Part shown: positions 15,156 through 22,818 of the stretch, piece after piece
Layout: every line of letters begins with the position of its first letter
How positions within the stretch are numbered: position 1 is the first letter of the stretch
Assembly (NCBI GenBank): GCA_050692915.1
Contig: JBOGVU010000024.1
Location: 1 to 29,742 of the forward strand
DNA from: CALAEC01 sp050692915
GTDB taxonomy: Bacteria; Actinomycetota; UBA4738; CALAEC01
Length of the DNA: 29,742 bases
Reading direction: 5' to 3'
Translations under genes and position numbers: made by a program
Notes under the pieces: generated by a model
Told to the model about the DNA's origin: nothing
The model's database searches: none
The model's input: only the letters and a program-made list of their open reading frames with translations

Positions 15156-16721
15156 TCAGTCCATCGTTTGCGGGTTCAGGTGGTCCACCAGATGCGCCTG
15201 ACCAGGCTTCTGGACGATCGTCCGGTACACCACCATCCCCCGTGCCATGGCGTTGTTGGTCACCCCGTCCGACGCGTAGACGGGGATGCCGGGCCCCGTC
15301 TTGAACATCGGCCCCGTGTACGGGTATGCGGACCAGGTGCCGGAGTTCCGCACCGGGTCGTAGTGCGCGACCTCCTTCAGCCGGGTCGCCTTGGTGAAGT
15401 CGATCACGTCGACTCCACCCGTGTACCAGGCGTTGACCAGCAGGTCGCGCTGGATGCCCATGACCGCCATGCCCATGTGCGACGAGCAGTACTCGCCGGG
15501 CGCCGACGACGGCCGCAGGTCTCCGACGGAGAACTCGCTCAGGAAGGTCCCCTCCATGTCGGAGAAGAACATCCTTCCGGTCTTGTGGGTCCCTCCAGTC
15601 GGGTTCCACGGGCGGGCCTGGTACGTGGTCATGGGCGGGCAGCCACTCCCGAAGGACTCGTCGACCCAGTTCACGACCTCGGCCTCGTTGTCGAACATCA
15701 CCGAGTGGAAGAAGTCGACCGCTCCGGGGAACTGTCCCGTCCCGCCAGACGTGACTTTGTCGTCGCCGATCGAGATGGGGTCGGCCGTGTCGGGGATCCC
15801 GTTCTCGTCGATCTCCCACACCTGGCCCTGCTCGGCGCAGGCGGCGCCGGCGAGGCGGTGCTCCACGTGGACGACGATGTCGTGGCATGCCACCGCGGCC
15901 GGCTCCAGCACGCCGGGCGCGCACAGGTTCCGCTCGCACCAGTCGATCCGGCCGTCCGGGTCGCCCGGGTAGGAGATCTCCGGCTGCACGTCGAGCTCGT
16001 TGGCCGCTGCCAGGTTCCCGAACGGCACGTCGACGATCTGGATCACGCCGTGCAGCGGGTTGGCCGGGCTCCCCGGGTCTTCATCGTACGGGTTCGCGGT
16101 GTTGGCGAACTCGGTGTCGCCGCACGTCGGCCCCGGCCGCAGCGGGTACGAGGAGACGTAGACGAGCAGGCCGCTCCCGTCGTCCTTTGGCCATGCGGTG
16201 ATCGTGTGGGCACCGCAGTCGGTGTAGACCGCCTTCACCTGGGTGATGGTGGCGAAGGGGTCGGCCGGGTCGTCTGACATCTCGAAGACCCGGACGCCCT
16301 CCCAGCCGACGGGGTCGGCATGGGCCGTCCGAGGAGCTCCGCACTCCGGTGCGGCCATGGTGCGGTCGACCGCAAGCAGGAGCAGGTCGGCGACGCCGTT
16401 GCCGTCCCGGTCCCAGACGATCGGGTCGGCCTGGAGGCCGTCGCACTTGAAGTCCCTAACCAGGCTCGGCTCCGCCGGATCGGAGATGTCGAAGATCCGG
16501 ACCCCGCCGTCCGGCGTGGCGTCACTCCCGCTGTAATAGCCGGAGAACGCGTGGTTTCCCCAGAACGCGAAGTCCGAGTTGGTCCTGCCGTTCGGGGAGT
16601 CGAACTCAACGGACATCTTCTCATGGGAGTCCTCGTTATGGTCGGCGCCCGCCGGCAGGGCCAGGGTCGCCAGCCCGGTCGCCAGTACGCCCGAAAGGAT
16701 CAATCGCGCTGACCGTCGCAT
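15156..16721 (-). CDS. Secreted LVIVD-repeat beta-propeller protein (paralog B)
   Basis: A 521-residue exported protein with signal peptide MRRSARLILSGVLATGLATL ending ALPAGADH. Seven LVIVD-type repeats are visible (GVRIFDISDPAEPS, GVRVFEMSDDPADP, GVIQIVDVPFG, GQVWEIDENG, TGRMFFSDMEG, GVDVIDFTKAT, and a terminal GMVVYRTI). The repeat-start residues match paralog A: Asp50, Asp99, His172 (GAHTIT), His280 (ACHDIV), His339 (FFHSVM), His415 (SSHMGM), then TWSAYPYTGPMF. It ends HLNPQTMD. Insertions between strands make it longer than A. ATG 16721 has the ribosome site GGAGGTGACTGA. A promoter and a possible leader peptide lie upstream. The protein's role is unknown. Confidence 0.86.
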   Translation of the reverse strand: MRRSARLILSGVLATGLATLALPAGADHNEDSHEKMSVEFDSPNGRTNSDFAFWGNHAFSGYYSGSDATPDGGVRIFDISDPAEPSLVRDFKCDGLQADPIVWDRDGNGVADLLLLAVDRTMAAPECGAPRTAHADPVGWEGVRVFEMSDDPADPFATITQVKAVYTDCGAHTITAWPKDDGSGLLVYVSSYPLRPGPTCGDTEFANTANPYDEDPGSPANPLHGVIQIVDVPFGNLAAANELDVQPEISYPGDPDGRIDWCERNLCAPGVLEPAAVACHDIVVHVEHRLAGAACAEQGQVWEIDENGIPDTADPISIGDDKVTSGGTGQFPGAVDFFHSVMFDNEAEVVNWVDESFGSGCPPMTTYQARPWNPTGGTHKTGRMFFSDMEGTFLSEFSVGDLRPSSAPGEYCSSHMGMAVMGIQRDLLVNAWYTGGVDVIDFTKATRLKEVAHYDPVRNSGTWSAYPYTGPMFKTGPGIPVYASDGVTNNAMARGMVVYRTIVQKPGQAHLVDHLNPQTMD

Positions 16722-16808
16722 TCAGTCACCTCCATGACAAATCCGGATGGCCCCGGAGCCCATGCTCCGGCGGCCGGAAGTCTCTGGGTGGCTCTTGGGC
16801 TCGCGCAT
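16722..16808 (-). other. Possible 28-residue leader peptide ORF upstream of paralog B
   Basis: ATG 16808 opens a 28-codon frame (MREPKSHPETSGRRSMGSGA, then IRICHGGD) whose TGA directly abuts the ATG of paralog B (TGAATG). That would couple their translation. AAGGAGGTG stands in front but only 2 nt from the ATG, closer than usual. It may be a real leader or simply leader RNA. Coding status is uncertain. Confidence 0.3.
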
Positions 16809-16817
16809 CACCTCCTT
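16805..16817 (-). promoter_or_regulatory. Conserved AAGGAGGTGATGC element in the 5' leader of paralog B
   Basis: On the minus strand this reads AAGGAGGTGATGC, almost the full complement of the 16S rRNA 3' end, yet it lies 84 nt before the gene start. Paralogs D and E have close copies 106-109 nt before theirs. It could be a ribosome standby site, the ribosome site of a leader peptide, or part of a structured RNA. Confidence 0.4.
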
Positions 16818-16859
16818 CGTGACGCCCGCTCCCTGGGGGGAAGGGCGTGACCGGCCACA

Positions 16860-16889
16860 AGTCTAGAACGGACCGCGCTCCGCAGGCAA
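16860..16889 (-). promoter_or_regulatory. Promoter of LVIVD gene B
   Basis: On the minus strand the -35 box TTGCCT (16889-16884) and the -10 box TAGACT (16865-16860) are separated by 18 bp. Transcription would begin near 16853, giving a leader of about 130 nt. It overlaps the last codons of the decayed RTX segment, so this promoter is placed at the edge of the pseudogene. Confidence 0.55.
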
Positions 16890-17790
16890 ATCGGCCGTCC
16901 CCCGTGTGACCGACCTGCCTGAGAATGGGGAACGGAATGAGAATGGGGAACGGAAACGGACGCCTACGACCTTCTCGCACTTTCTGGTTGTGTCCTCGCC
17001 GGGTCCGCCCACGCAGACGTCCCGGCCGGGACCGCCGATGAGCACGTCCTTGCCGGGGCCACCATTGAGCCGGTCCCGGCCGCCCTCGCCGATCAGCCGG
17101 TCGCTCTGCTGCTGTCCACGGAGCCGATTCCGGCCGGGCCCGCCACACAGCCAGTCGTTCCCAGCGCCCCCGGAGACCAAATCGTTGCCGCCCAGCGCCT
17201 GGACGACGTTCGGCAACGTTGTCTCCGACCAGGATGTCAGGGACCGAGGTACCGAACTGGTCGACCGCCGCTCCCTTACAGGTGGGCGGGGTCTGGGGGG
17301 ATGACGTTCATCTGCGTCTGCGGGTTGAAGAACGGAAGCTCTACCGTGTTCTCAGCCCTCGCGTCGTTGAACGCCAGCGTGTCCAGTCCGCGGCCCTCGT
17401 CATTCGCGTAGATGAACCCGTTGTACCAGTACGAGGACCACACGTTCGAGGAGTCAGGGTTGCTCTGTGCGTCGAAGAACCCGATCTCCGCGGTCTTGGC
17501 GGGATTCGTCATGTCGGCGACCGACGTCCCACCCTCGTACCAGGCCGAGACCAGGATGTCTCGACCGCCCGTCTGGGGAATGATCATGTAGTTGTGGGCC
17601 GTGCAGATCTGCCCGGCCGGCTGTGCCCAGGGATCTTGAACGACCCGAGCAGGATCAGCGACGTGTTGTAGAACCACATCCTCCCCTGGAGATCGTTCGG
17701 ATCCCGGCACCGGTCACCTCCGCCCCCACCGGCCTCGTCCTCGAAAGCCAAAGTGGTGCCGTCCCAGGAGAACGTGACGAGTGGAGGAAC
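16863..17790 (-). pseudogene. Decayed LVIVD-RTX fusion gene (paralog C), 5'-truncated and frameshifted
   Basis: Read on the minus strand across several frames, this restores one protein. First comes the C-terminal half of an LVIVD propeller: FSWDGTTLAFEDEAGGGGGD, then GRMWFYNTSLILLGSFKIP, QICTAHNYMIIPQTGGRD, VWSSYWYNGFIYAN and FFNPQTQMNVIP. After it comes a calcium-binding RTX-type tail: PPTCKGAAVDQFGTSVPDIL, LGGNDLVSGGAGNDWLCGG, further GG-x-G-x-D repeats, and RKCEKV. Frame breaks lie near 17780, 17628, in the six-G run at 17295-17300, and near 17218. The first about 290 residues seen in paralog A are absent. The 5' end abuts unrelated plus-strand sequence near 17790. Either the gene is dead, or the gene is truncated and assembly errors add the frameshifts. 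Confidence 0.75.
16920..16955. repeat. Two tandem copies of an 18-bp repeat
   Basis: TGAGAATGGGGAACGGAA occurs twice head to tail (16920-16937 and 16938-16955). It lies in the 3' end of the pseudogene, just outside the B promoter. In the minus-strand RTX frame it encodes FRSPFS twice. It looks like a slippage duplication. Confidence 0.85.
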
Positions 17791-17857
17791 GCGAACACCT
17801 TCGAGATCCGGCGGAAGGGCAAGACGAAGAAGGCAAAGGGATGAAGGGGGTGAGGAC

Positions 17858-18213
17858 GTGAGGGGAACCAAGCGATACGTGGCCGTTCTGCTGGCGGGGT
17901 CGGTGGTGCTCGGGTCGTTCGGGGTGGCCACTGCGGCAACCTCCAGGGTGAAGGCCAAGGGCGAGAAGTGGAAGCCGCTCCACACCTACATCGTGCGGAA
18001 CGACACGGTCCGGTGGACGAACCCGACGAGCAGGGTCCATGACCTGAAGGCGTACGGGGGCGAGTGGTCGTTCAAGACGATCCTCGACCCGGGGGAGTCG
18101 GCGGAAGCGGAGGTTCAAGCAGCGGGAGACGTTCAAGTACCGCTGCGTCAGGCACTCCGGCATCGTCGGCGGCAAGTGCCAGGGCATGTGCGGCCTTGAT
18201 CCACGTGACCTGA
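17858..18213 (+). pseudogene. Secreted cupredoxin (plastocyanin-like, type 1 copper), frameshifted
   Basis: GTG 17858, with AGGGGGTGAG upstream, opens a signal peptide (MRGTKRYVAVLLAGSVVLGS, cleaved near ATA-ATS). A cupredoxin domain follows: VRNDTVRWTNPTSRVHDLKA with the first ligand His61, then GGEWSFKTILDPGES. The frame is then lost. One surplus G near 18103 and one surplus C at 18194-18195 must be removed to read SAKRRFKQRETFKYRCVRHS, then KCQGMCGLIHVT and a stop at 18211-18213. With these corrections the Cys-x2-His-...-Met copper ligands are complete, so an intact ancestor or an assembly error is plausible. As written the frame stops at 18199 without the copper site. Type 1 cupredoxins carry electrons outside the membrane. 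It lies between LVIVD genes and converges on D. Confidence 0.7.
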
Positions 18214-18237
18214 GGACGCCGACAGCGAGAGCATGAG

Positions 18238-18269
18238 GAAGGGCCCCCGGATCGCTCCGGGGGCCCTTC
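18238..18269. terminator. Bidirectional hairpin terminator between cupredoxin and LVIVD gene D
   Basis: A 14-bp perfect stem, GAAGGGCCCCCGGA (18238-18251) with TCCGGGGGCCCTTC (18256-18269), and loop TCGC. It lies between convergent genes. The core GGCCCCCGG is the same as in the two hairpins upstream. Confidence 0.8.
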
Positions 18270-18288
18270 GCCTGGTACCGAACCGCGG

Positions 18289-20289
18289 CTAGTCCTTCTT
18301 CGGCTTCTTGCCCGTGTAGTCGAAGATGTACAGACCGAAGTCGCGGTCGCTGGCCAGGACCAGCGGGCGCTGCCCCTGACCGATCCCCGGGTGGCTCGGA
18401 TAGCCGTGACCGGCGAACTCGTCACCGATGGGGAAGACGCCCCAGAAGTCATTGCCTCCCTCATCGATGAACCGGCCCACCTCGGTGATCCCGTTCTTGC
18501 CGAACTCGGCGACCCTCAACCCGGTGTCGTAGTAGGAGAAGTACGCCAGGTTGATGCCCGGCCGCGGGTCCGTCTTGACCTCGTGGACCGAGAGGGTCCC
18601 GAACCCGGAGGCGAAGCTCTCGTTCAGCGACTCCGGTATCGCGTATGCGTCGAGGATCGGCAGGTTGGGGTCCGTGGCGTCGTGCAGGTTCACGTAGCCC
18701 CATCCGTCGAACTCGCCCGATGCTCGGTAATCCTCACCCAGCGTGCCCACCGGGATATCGGTGCCTTCCGGCCCGGTGTACTCCGGCGGATCGTTGAAGA
18801 GGAGGTGCATGGCCCGGTGCCCGAAGCAGATCGCGGGGATCTGTTCGTCGTAGTCGTGGCCCTGCCCTCCGCAGGCGAACCCGTCGACCAGGATGCCGTT
18901 CCTGGTGCCGCCGTGGCTCTGGCCGATGACAACGGCGTCGTAGCCGAGGTCCTGGCCTGCGGCCACCTTCGTGGAGAAGAAGCAGGCGCCGCGGGAGAAG
19001 ACGACGGTCTTCTCCTCCCCGGGATCTGCCGGGATGGCGCTGGCCGGCGGCGGGGAGGGCTCCCCGGGCACGGCGTCCGGCCCGGCGTTCGGGCCGGCGT
19101 TGATGCACCCGCGTCCTCCGAAGACCGTGGGTCCGTTGATCTCACCGCCGGGCTCGTTGGCGACGGGCGGAGTCCAGCCGAACTCGCCGGCCCCGTACGC
19201 GCCGGAGTTAGGTCCGGTGGTGATCTCGAAGAGCATCCGGAACGGGCCGAAGTCCTCGTCCGTCGAGATCAGGTACTTGTTGTTGCTGCTCCAGTACGAC
19301 TCGTGGCTGTTCCCCTCCGAGATCTGGAAGCCGGTGAGGGGGTCTGGGCTCAGGTAGTCCGAGTCCCCGACGAACACCGGGTTGGCCGGGTCGTCCACGT
19401 TCAGCAGGATCTGTCCGGCGTCCCAGTAGGAGACGGCCAGGAAGTCGTGCCCACCGATCCGCTTGAACTGTAGGTCGTGATGGTTGACTGCGTCCCCGTT
19501 GGCCAACGGGGCCTGGGCGGCCGGCCAATCCTCCAGTCCGGTCTCCGACACGATGACCGGAGCGGCCGGGTTGGTGATGTCGACGATGTCGACGTCCTTG
19601 AACGGAGAGCCGAACGCCTCCTCGTTGTCGACCATCACGGCGTAGGCCCGGTTGCCCTGGGTGAACCCCTGCACGCTGTGGATGCTGTGATAGGTCCCCG
19701 TGCTGAAGAGGAACGGCGTCGGCACGGCGTCGCCGAACTGGTTCAGCTTGACCGGGTCGGATGGGTCGGTCACGTCCCACAGGGACATCCCCAGCACCGT
19801 CGGGGTCGCCGAGGAGCAGGCCTCGTTGTTGTGCACCAGGAGGTCGCCCTGGAAGAACGGCGTGTTGACCTCCATGATGTGGATGCCTTCCCCGGGGAAC
19901 TCACCCGGGTTCGCCTGGAGGAATCCGATACTGACGGGGTTCTTGGGGTCCCTGATGTCGACGACGTGGACGCCGCCGGCGCTGGGGCACTCCGCCGCCC
20001 TTGGATCCCGAGCGTTCAGATACGCGAAGCCCTTGAAATAGCCGACATCGGCGATCGCACCCGGCTGCTCGGTCAGCTCGAGCTTGGACACGAGGTCGAC
20101 TTTGTGCTGGGTGGCGGGCAGGTGCCCGGTCGAGGGCCCATGTTGCCCGGATCCGATCGCGATGTCGTCACCCTCGCTGCCGTCGAACGCGGGGTGCTTC
20201 CCGATGTCGGGGTGGTCGGCCTGGGCGATCCCGCCGACGGCCATCACCATCGCGAGGGCCATTAATACGGTGAGATGTCGCTTTCGCAT
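18289..20289 (-). CDS. Secreted LVIVD beta-propeller protein with inserted PA domain (paralog D)
   Basis: A 666-residue exported protein. The signal peptide (MRKRHLTVLMALAMVMAVGG) ends near IAQADH. LVIVD-type repeats include GGVHVVDIRDPKNPVSIGFL, MSLWDVTDPSDPVK, DVDIVDITNPAAPV, ILLNVDDPANPVF and GLYIFDYTGK. Repeat-start residues are Asp81, His137, His204, His271 (NHHDLQ), His329 (NSHESY), His569 (SVHEVK) and then DFWGVF. Between blades 5 and 6, about residues 385-500, sits a protease-associated (PA)-like domain (EEKTVVFSRGACFFSTKVAA, YDAVVIGQSHGG). The C-terminus KKPKKD is basic. ATG 20289 has GAGGAGGGAGA upstream; a longer in-frame ATG lacks a signal peptide at its start. The nearest relative here is E. 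Function is unknown. Confidence 0.86.
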   Translation of the reverse strand: MRKRHLTVLMALAMVMAVGGIAQADHPDIGKHPAFDGSEGDDIAIGSGQHGPSTGHLPATQHKVDLVSKLELTEQPGAIADVGYFKGFAYLNARDPRAAECPSAGGVHVVDIRDPKNPVSIGFLQANPGEFPGEGIHIMEVNTPFFQGDLLVHNNEACSSATPTVLGMSLWDVTDPSDPVKLNQFGDAVPTPFLFSTGTYHSIHSVQGFTQGNRAYAVMVDNEEAFGSPFKDVDIVDITNPAAPVIVSETGLEDWPAAQAPLANGDAVNHHDLQFKRIGGHDFLAVSYWDAGQILLNVDDPANPVFVGDSDYLSPDPLTGFQISEGNSHESYWSSNNKYLISTDEDFGPFRMLFEITTGPNSGAYGAGEFGWTPPVANEPGGEINGPTVFGGRGCINAGPNAGPDAVPGEPSPPPASAIPADPGEEKTVVFSRGACFFSTKVAAGQDLGYDAVVIGQSHGGTRNGILVDGFACGGQGHDYDEQIPAICFGHRAMHLLFNDPPEYTGPEGTDIPVGTLGEDYRASGEFDGWGYVNLHDATDPNLPILDAYAIPESLNESFASGFGTLSVHEVKTDPRPGINLAYFSYYDTGLRVAEFGKNGITEVGRFIDEGGNDFWGVFPIGDEFAGHGYPSHPGIGQGQRPLVLASDRDFGLYIFDYTGKKPKKD

Positions 20290-20397
20290 TCTCCCTCCTC
20301 GTGCTTTCGAGGTCAGTCGCGGGCTGGGTCCGTGGGTGCGGGCCATGACAGACGCCGGCCCCGAGTGGCTCGGCGTGGGGAACTGTCCCTGGGTGCG

Positions 20398-20410
20398 GCA
20401 CCACCTCCTC
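20398..20410 (-). promoter_or_regulatory. Conserved GAGGAGGTGGTGC element in the leader of paralog D
   Basis: The minus-strand GAGGAGGTGGTGC lies 109 nt before the D start and matches the element before E (AAGGAGGTGGTGC) and B (AAGGAGGTGATGC). It cannot be the ribosome site of D itself, which has its own GAGGAGGGAG 3 nt before its ATG. Confidence 0.4.
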
Positions 20411-20529
20411 GAAGCGGCCGCGCTCTGCGGTCGGATTGGTATCTTGACCAGGGGCAGCCGCAAACTTCAAGTCGGGCAAAGCGCGCGTTTCGCCCGGGAC
20501 CGAGGCCCGAGGACCGCTTGCCGGAAAGC

Positions 20530-20560
20530 GAGAGGGCCGGCCGTGGCGGCCGGCCCTCTC
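20530..20560 (-). terminator. Hairpin terminator after LVIVD gene E
   Basis: A 14-bp perfect stem, GAGAGGGCCGGCCG (20530-20543) with CGGCCGGCCCTCTC (20547-20560), and loop TGG. It begins 19 bp after the stop of E. About 240 bp separate it from the D start, enough for a separate D promoter. Confidence 0.75.
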
Positions 20561-20579
20561 GGCGCTGTGGGGTGCCCGT

Positions 20580-22562
20580 CTATGCCGGCAGGGCCCCCGT
20601 GAACCGGAAGATGAACAGGCCGAAGTCCCGGTCGCTGGCCAGCACGATCCGGTCGCCGTTCTGATCCTCGGCCAGGGCCACGCCCCAGAAGTTGTTCCCC
20701 TTCGGGTCGATGTAGTGGCCCAGCTCCTGGGGGTTGCTCGGGTCGGTGATGTCGACCACCCGGAACCCGCCGGCGTACCAGGAGAAGTACGCCACCTTGT
20801 CGTCGTCTGGGCCTGGGCCGCCCTCGTTCGGGTCGCCCCTGGGCACCTCGACCTCGTGGACGGTGAGGTCCCCGAAGCCGATGCCGAAGTCCTCGTCGGC
20901 CGTCTCCGGGATGGTGATCTGACTGACCTCGGTCGGGGCGGTGGGGTCTGAGGTGTCGAACACCCGGGTGTAGCCCCATCCGTCGAACGTCGCGGTGATG
21001 TCGACCTCGAATCCGACCTCTCCGATGTCAGGTTCGAGGTCATCCGGATCCCCGGCCGGGTACGGCAGGGTGAAGTCGGGCGTGCGACCGAAGAGCTCGT
21101 GCATCGCGGTGTGGTTGGTGCAAACCGCCACGATCTGCTCGTCGGTGGGGAACGCCCCGAACCCGCAGTTGGGCGGGTCATCCGAGGCAGCATCCCCGAG
21201 ATGGCGGGAGGTCAGGATCACGGCGTCCCAGCCCTGATCTGTGGCGTTATCCGCCTTCTCTCCGGGGAAGCAGGCTGCCTCGGTGTTGTCCGGGTCGTCG
21301 ACAGGCCCCCGCTGGAGCACGATGATCTGCTCCTCGCCGGGGTCGAGCGAGCCCGGCGGGATCACCGAGTCCGCCGACGGGATCGGCGTGGAGGTCCCGG
21401 GGCAGCCGTAGCCGCCGTACGCCACCGGACCGTTCAGCCGGGTGTCCGGAAGGACCGTCACCGGAGCGCCCCCGACCGCCACCGTGGGGTAGGTCTCGGG
21501 AGCCCCCGGCCCCGTCACCCGCGTCAGCGGGCTGGTCCGGTAAGAGTCGAAGTCCTCGTCGGTCCCGACGAAGACCGTGCCGGTGCTGTTCCACTCGCCC
21601 TGGTGGGCGTTGCCCTCGGGCGGGCAGGCGGTGGGGACGATCTGGTCGCAGTCCGGATAGTCCGTCTCCCCGACGATCGTCGGGTTGGCCGGATCCGTCA
21701 CGTCCACGTCGACCCACCCGGCGTCCCAGTCGGACACCATGAGGTGCCAGGAGCCGTCGGGGAACTGGAGGACGTCGAAGTCGTGCGACGTCTTTAGCTC
21801 GCCGTGCCCGTCGACATGCACGCCGGGCAGCTCCGTCTCGGCGACCAGCACCGGGTTCTGAGGATCGGTGATCTCGAACAGGTCGACGTCCTCGACCTCC
21901 TCGTTGTCGATCGCCGCCACGTACGCGTCGCCCTCACCCGTGTCCCAGGCGATCGCACTGTGGGACTCGTTGGCCCGATTGCCGTGGACGTCGAAGTCCC
22001 CGAACGCCTGCACCAGACGGACCGGGTTGGTTGGGTCGTCGATGTCGTAGATGGTGATCCCACCCGGGTTCTGCTTCGGGTTGGACTTCGCCAGGCACCA
22101 CTCGTTGCTCACCACCAGGATGTCACCGGTGTACTCGGTGGTGTCGATGTGGAGGGCCTGGATCCCCTCTGTCTGATACCCGGTTCCGCCGGCGTTGAGG
22201 AAGCCGACCTTCGTCGGGTTGCTGGGGTCACTGAAGTCCACGATGTGGACCCCGCCGGTCTGGCACTTCGCCCCCCAGTCTCCGAGGTAGGCGAAGCTTC
22301 CCAGCGCGGAGACGTCGGAGATGTCACCCTCCTGGTTCGTCAGCTTCCGCTTGCCGACCAGCTCGACGTTCTCGACCGATCCGGGCAGGTGCCCGGTCTC
22401 GGGCCCGTGCTGGGCGTGGGCGTGGTGGTTGTAATAGAAGTCGTCCCCGGCGACGTCGCTGCCGGGGGGTGGCCTCGTATGTGCCGACGCGCTGGGTACC
22501 AGCATGGTCGCGGCCAGGCTGGCCGCCGCGACCAACGGCATGAACCATCGCTTCCTACGCAT
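20580..22562 (-). CDS. Secreted LVIVD beta-propeller protein with inserted PA-like domain (paralog E)
   Basis: A 660-residue exported protein with signal peptide MRRKRWFMPLVAAASLAATM ending VPSASAH. Repeats include GGVHIVDFSDPSNPTKVGFL, GITIYDIDDPTNPVRL, DVDLFEITDPQNPVLV, WVDVDVTDPANPTIVG, YTRVFDTSDPTAPTE, GFRVVDITDPSNPQE and a final GLFIFRFTG. Repeat-start residues are Asp83, Gln135, His201 (ESHSAI), His260 (TSHDFD), His320 (NAHQGE), His569 (TVHEVE) and NFWGVA. A PA-like insertion occupies about 380-490 (EEQIIVLQRGP, DAVILTSRHLGD). The N-terminal HHAHAQHGPETGHLPGS is His-rich and resembles the same region of D. The start ATG 22562 has GGAG 6 nt upstream. No anchor is visible. Function is unknown. 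Confidence 0.86.
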   Translation of the reverse strand: MRRKRWFMPLVAAASLAATMLVPSASAHTRPPPGSDVAGDDFYYNHHAHAQHGPETGHLPGSVENVELVGKRKLTNQEGDISDVSALGSFAYLGDWGAKCQTGGVHIVDFSDPSNPTKVGFLNAGGTGYQTEGIQALHIDTTEYTGDILVVSNEWCLAKSNPKQNPGGITIYDIDDPTNPVRLVQAFGDFDVHGNRANESHSAIAWDTGEGDAYVAAIDNEEVEDVDLFEITDPQNPVLVAETELPGVHVDGHGELKTSHDFDVLQFPDGSWHLMVSDWDAGWVDVDVTDPANPTIVGETDYPDCDQIVPTACPPEGNAHQGEWNSTGTVFVGTDEDFDSYRTSPLTRVTGPGAPETYPTVAVGGAPVTVLPDTRLNGPVAYGGYGCPGTSTPIPSADSVIPPGSLDPGEEQIIVLQRGPVDDPDNTEAACFPGEKADNATDQGWDAVILTSRHLGDAASDDPPNCGFGAFPTDEQIVAVCTNHTAMHELFGRTPDFTLPYPAGDPDDLEPDIGEVGFEVDITATFDGWGYTRVFDTSDPTAPTEVSQITIPETADEDFGIGFGDLTVHEVEVPRGDPNEGGPGPDDDKVAYFSWYAGGFRVVDITDPSNPQELGHYIDPKGNNFWGVALAEDQNGDRIVLASDRDFGLFIFRFTGALPA

Positions 22563-22667
22563 AAATCTCTCCTCTTGATCAGGTGACACGAGCGAGGAAC
22601 GTGGACGGCAGACGGGCTGCCCCGCCGCGGGTCACGTTTCCGTTCCGTGGGCTGGGTACGGGGAAGG

Positions 22668-22680
22668 CACCACCTCCTTG
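22668..22680 (-). promoter_or_regulatory. Conserved AAGGAGGTGGTGC element in the leader of paralog E
   Basis: The minus-strand AAGGAGGTGGTGC lies 106 nt before the E start. A short frame (MVPSPYPAHGTET, then stop) could begin at its second GTG. The rest of the 256-bp gap between E and the TetR gene shows no other gene and no confident promoter. Confidence 0.4.
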
Positions 22681-22818
22681 TCGGCCGTTGGCCGGACGCG
22701 CTCATTCCCCGGTCTGTTCTTGGGCATACCGGCGAGGGCGCGGTCCTTCGGAGCCTCACTACTATCAGATGAGATTCGCCAAGGCACCCCAGGGACCGCT
22801 CATAAAGGGGGGAGCGCC

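Noticed and set aside
16920..16955. Tandem repeat as a CRISPR-like or origin element
   Set aside because: There are only two adjacent copies without spacers. It is explained by slippage duplication inside decayed coding sequence.
16863..17216. RTX-repeat frame as an independent intact gene
   Set aside because: It has only a TTG start without ribosome site. The preceding residues in another frame (GTSVPDILVG) clearly belong to the same repeat region, and upstream sequence joins it to the LVIVD remnant.
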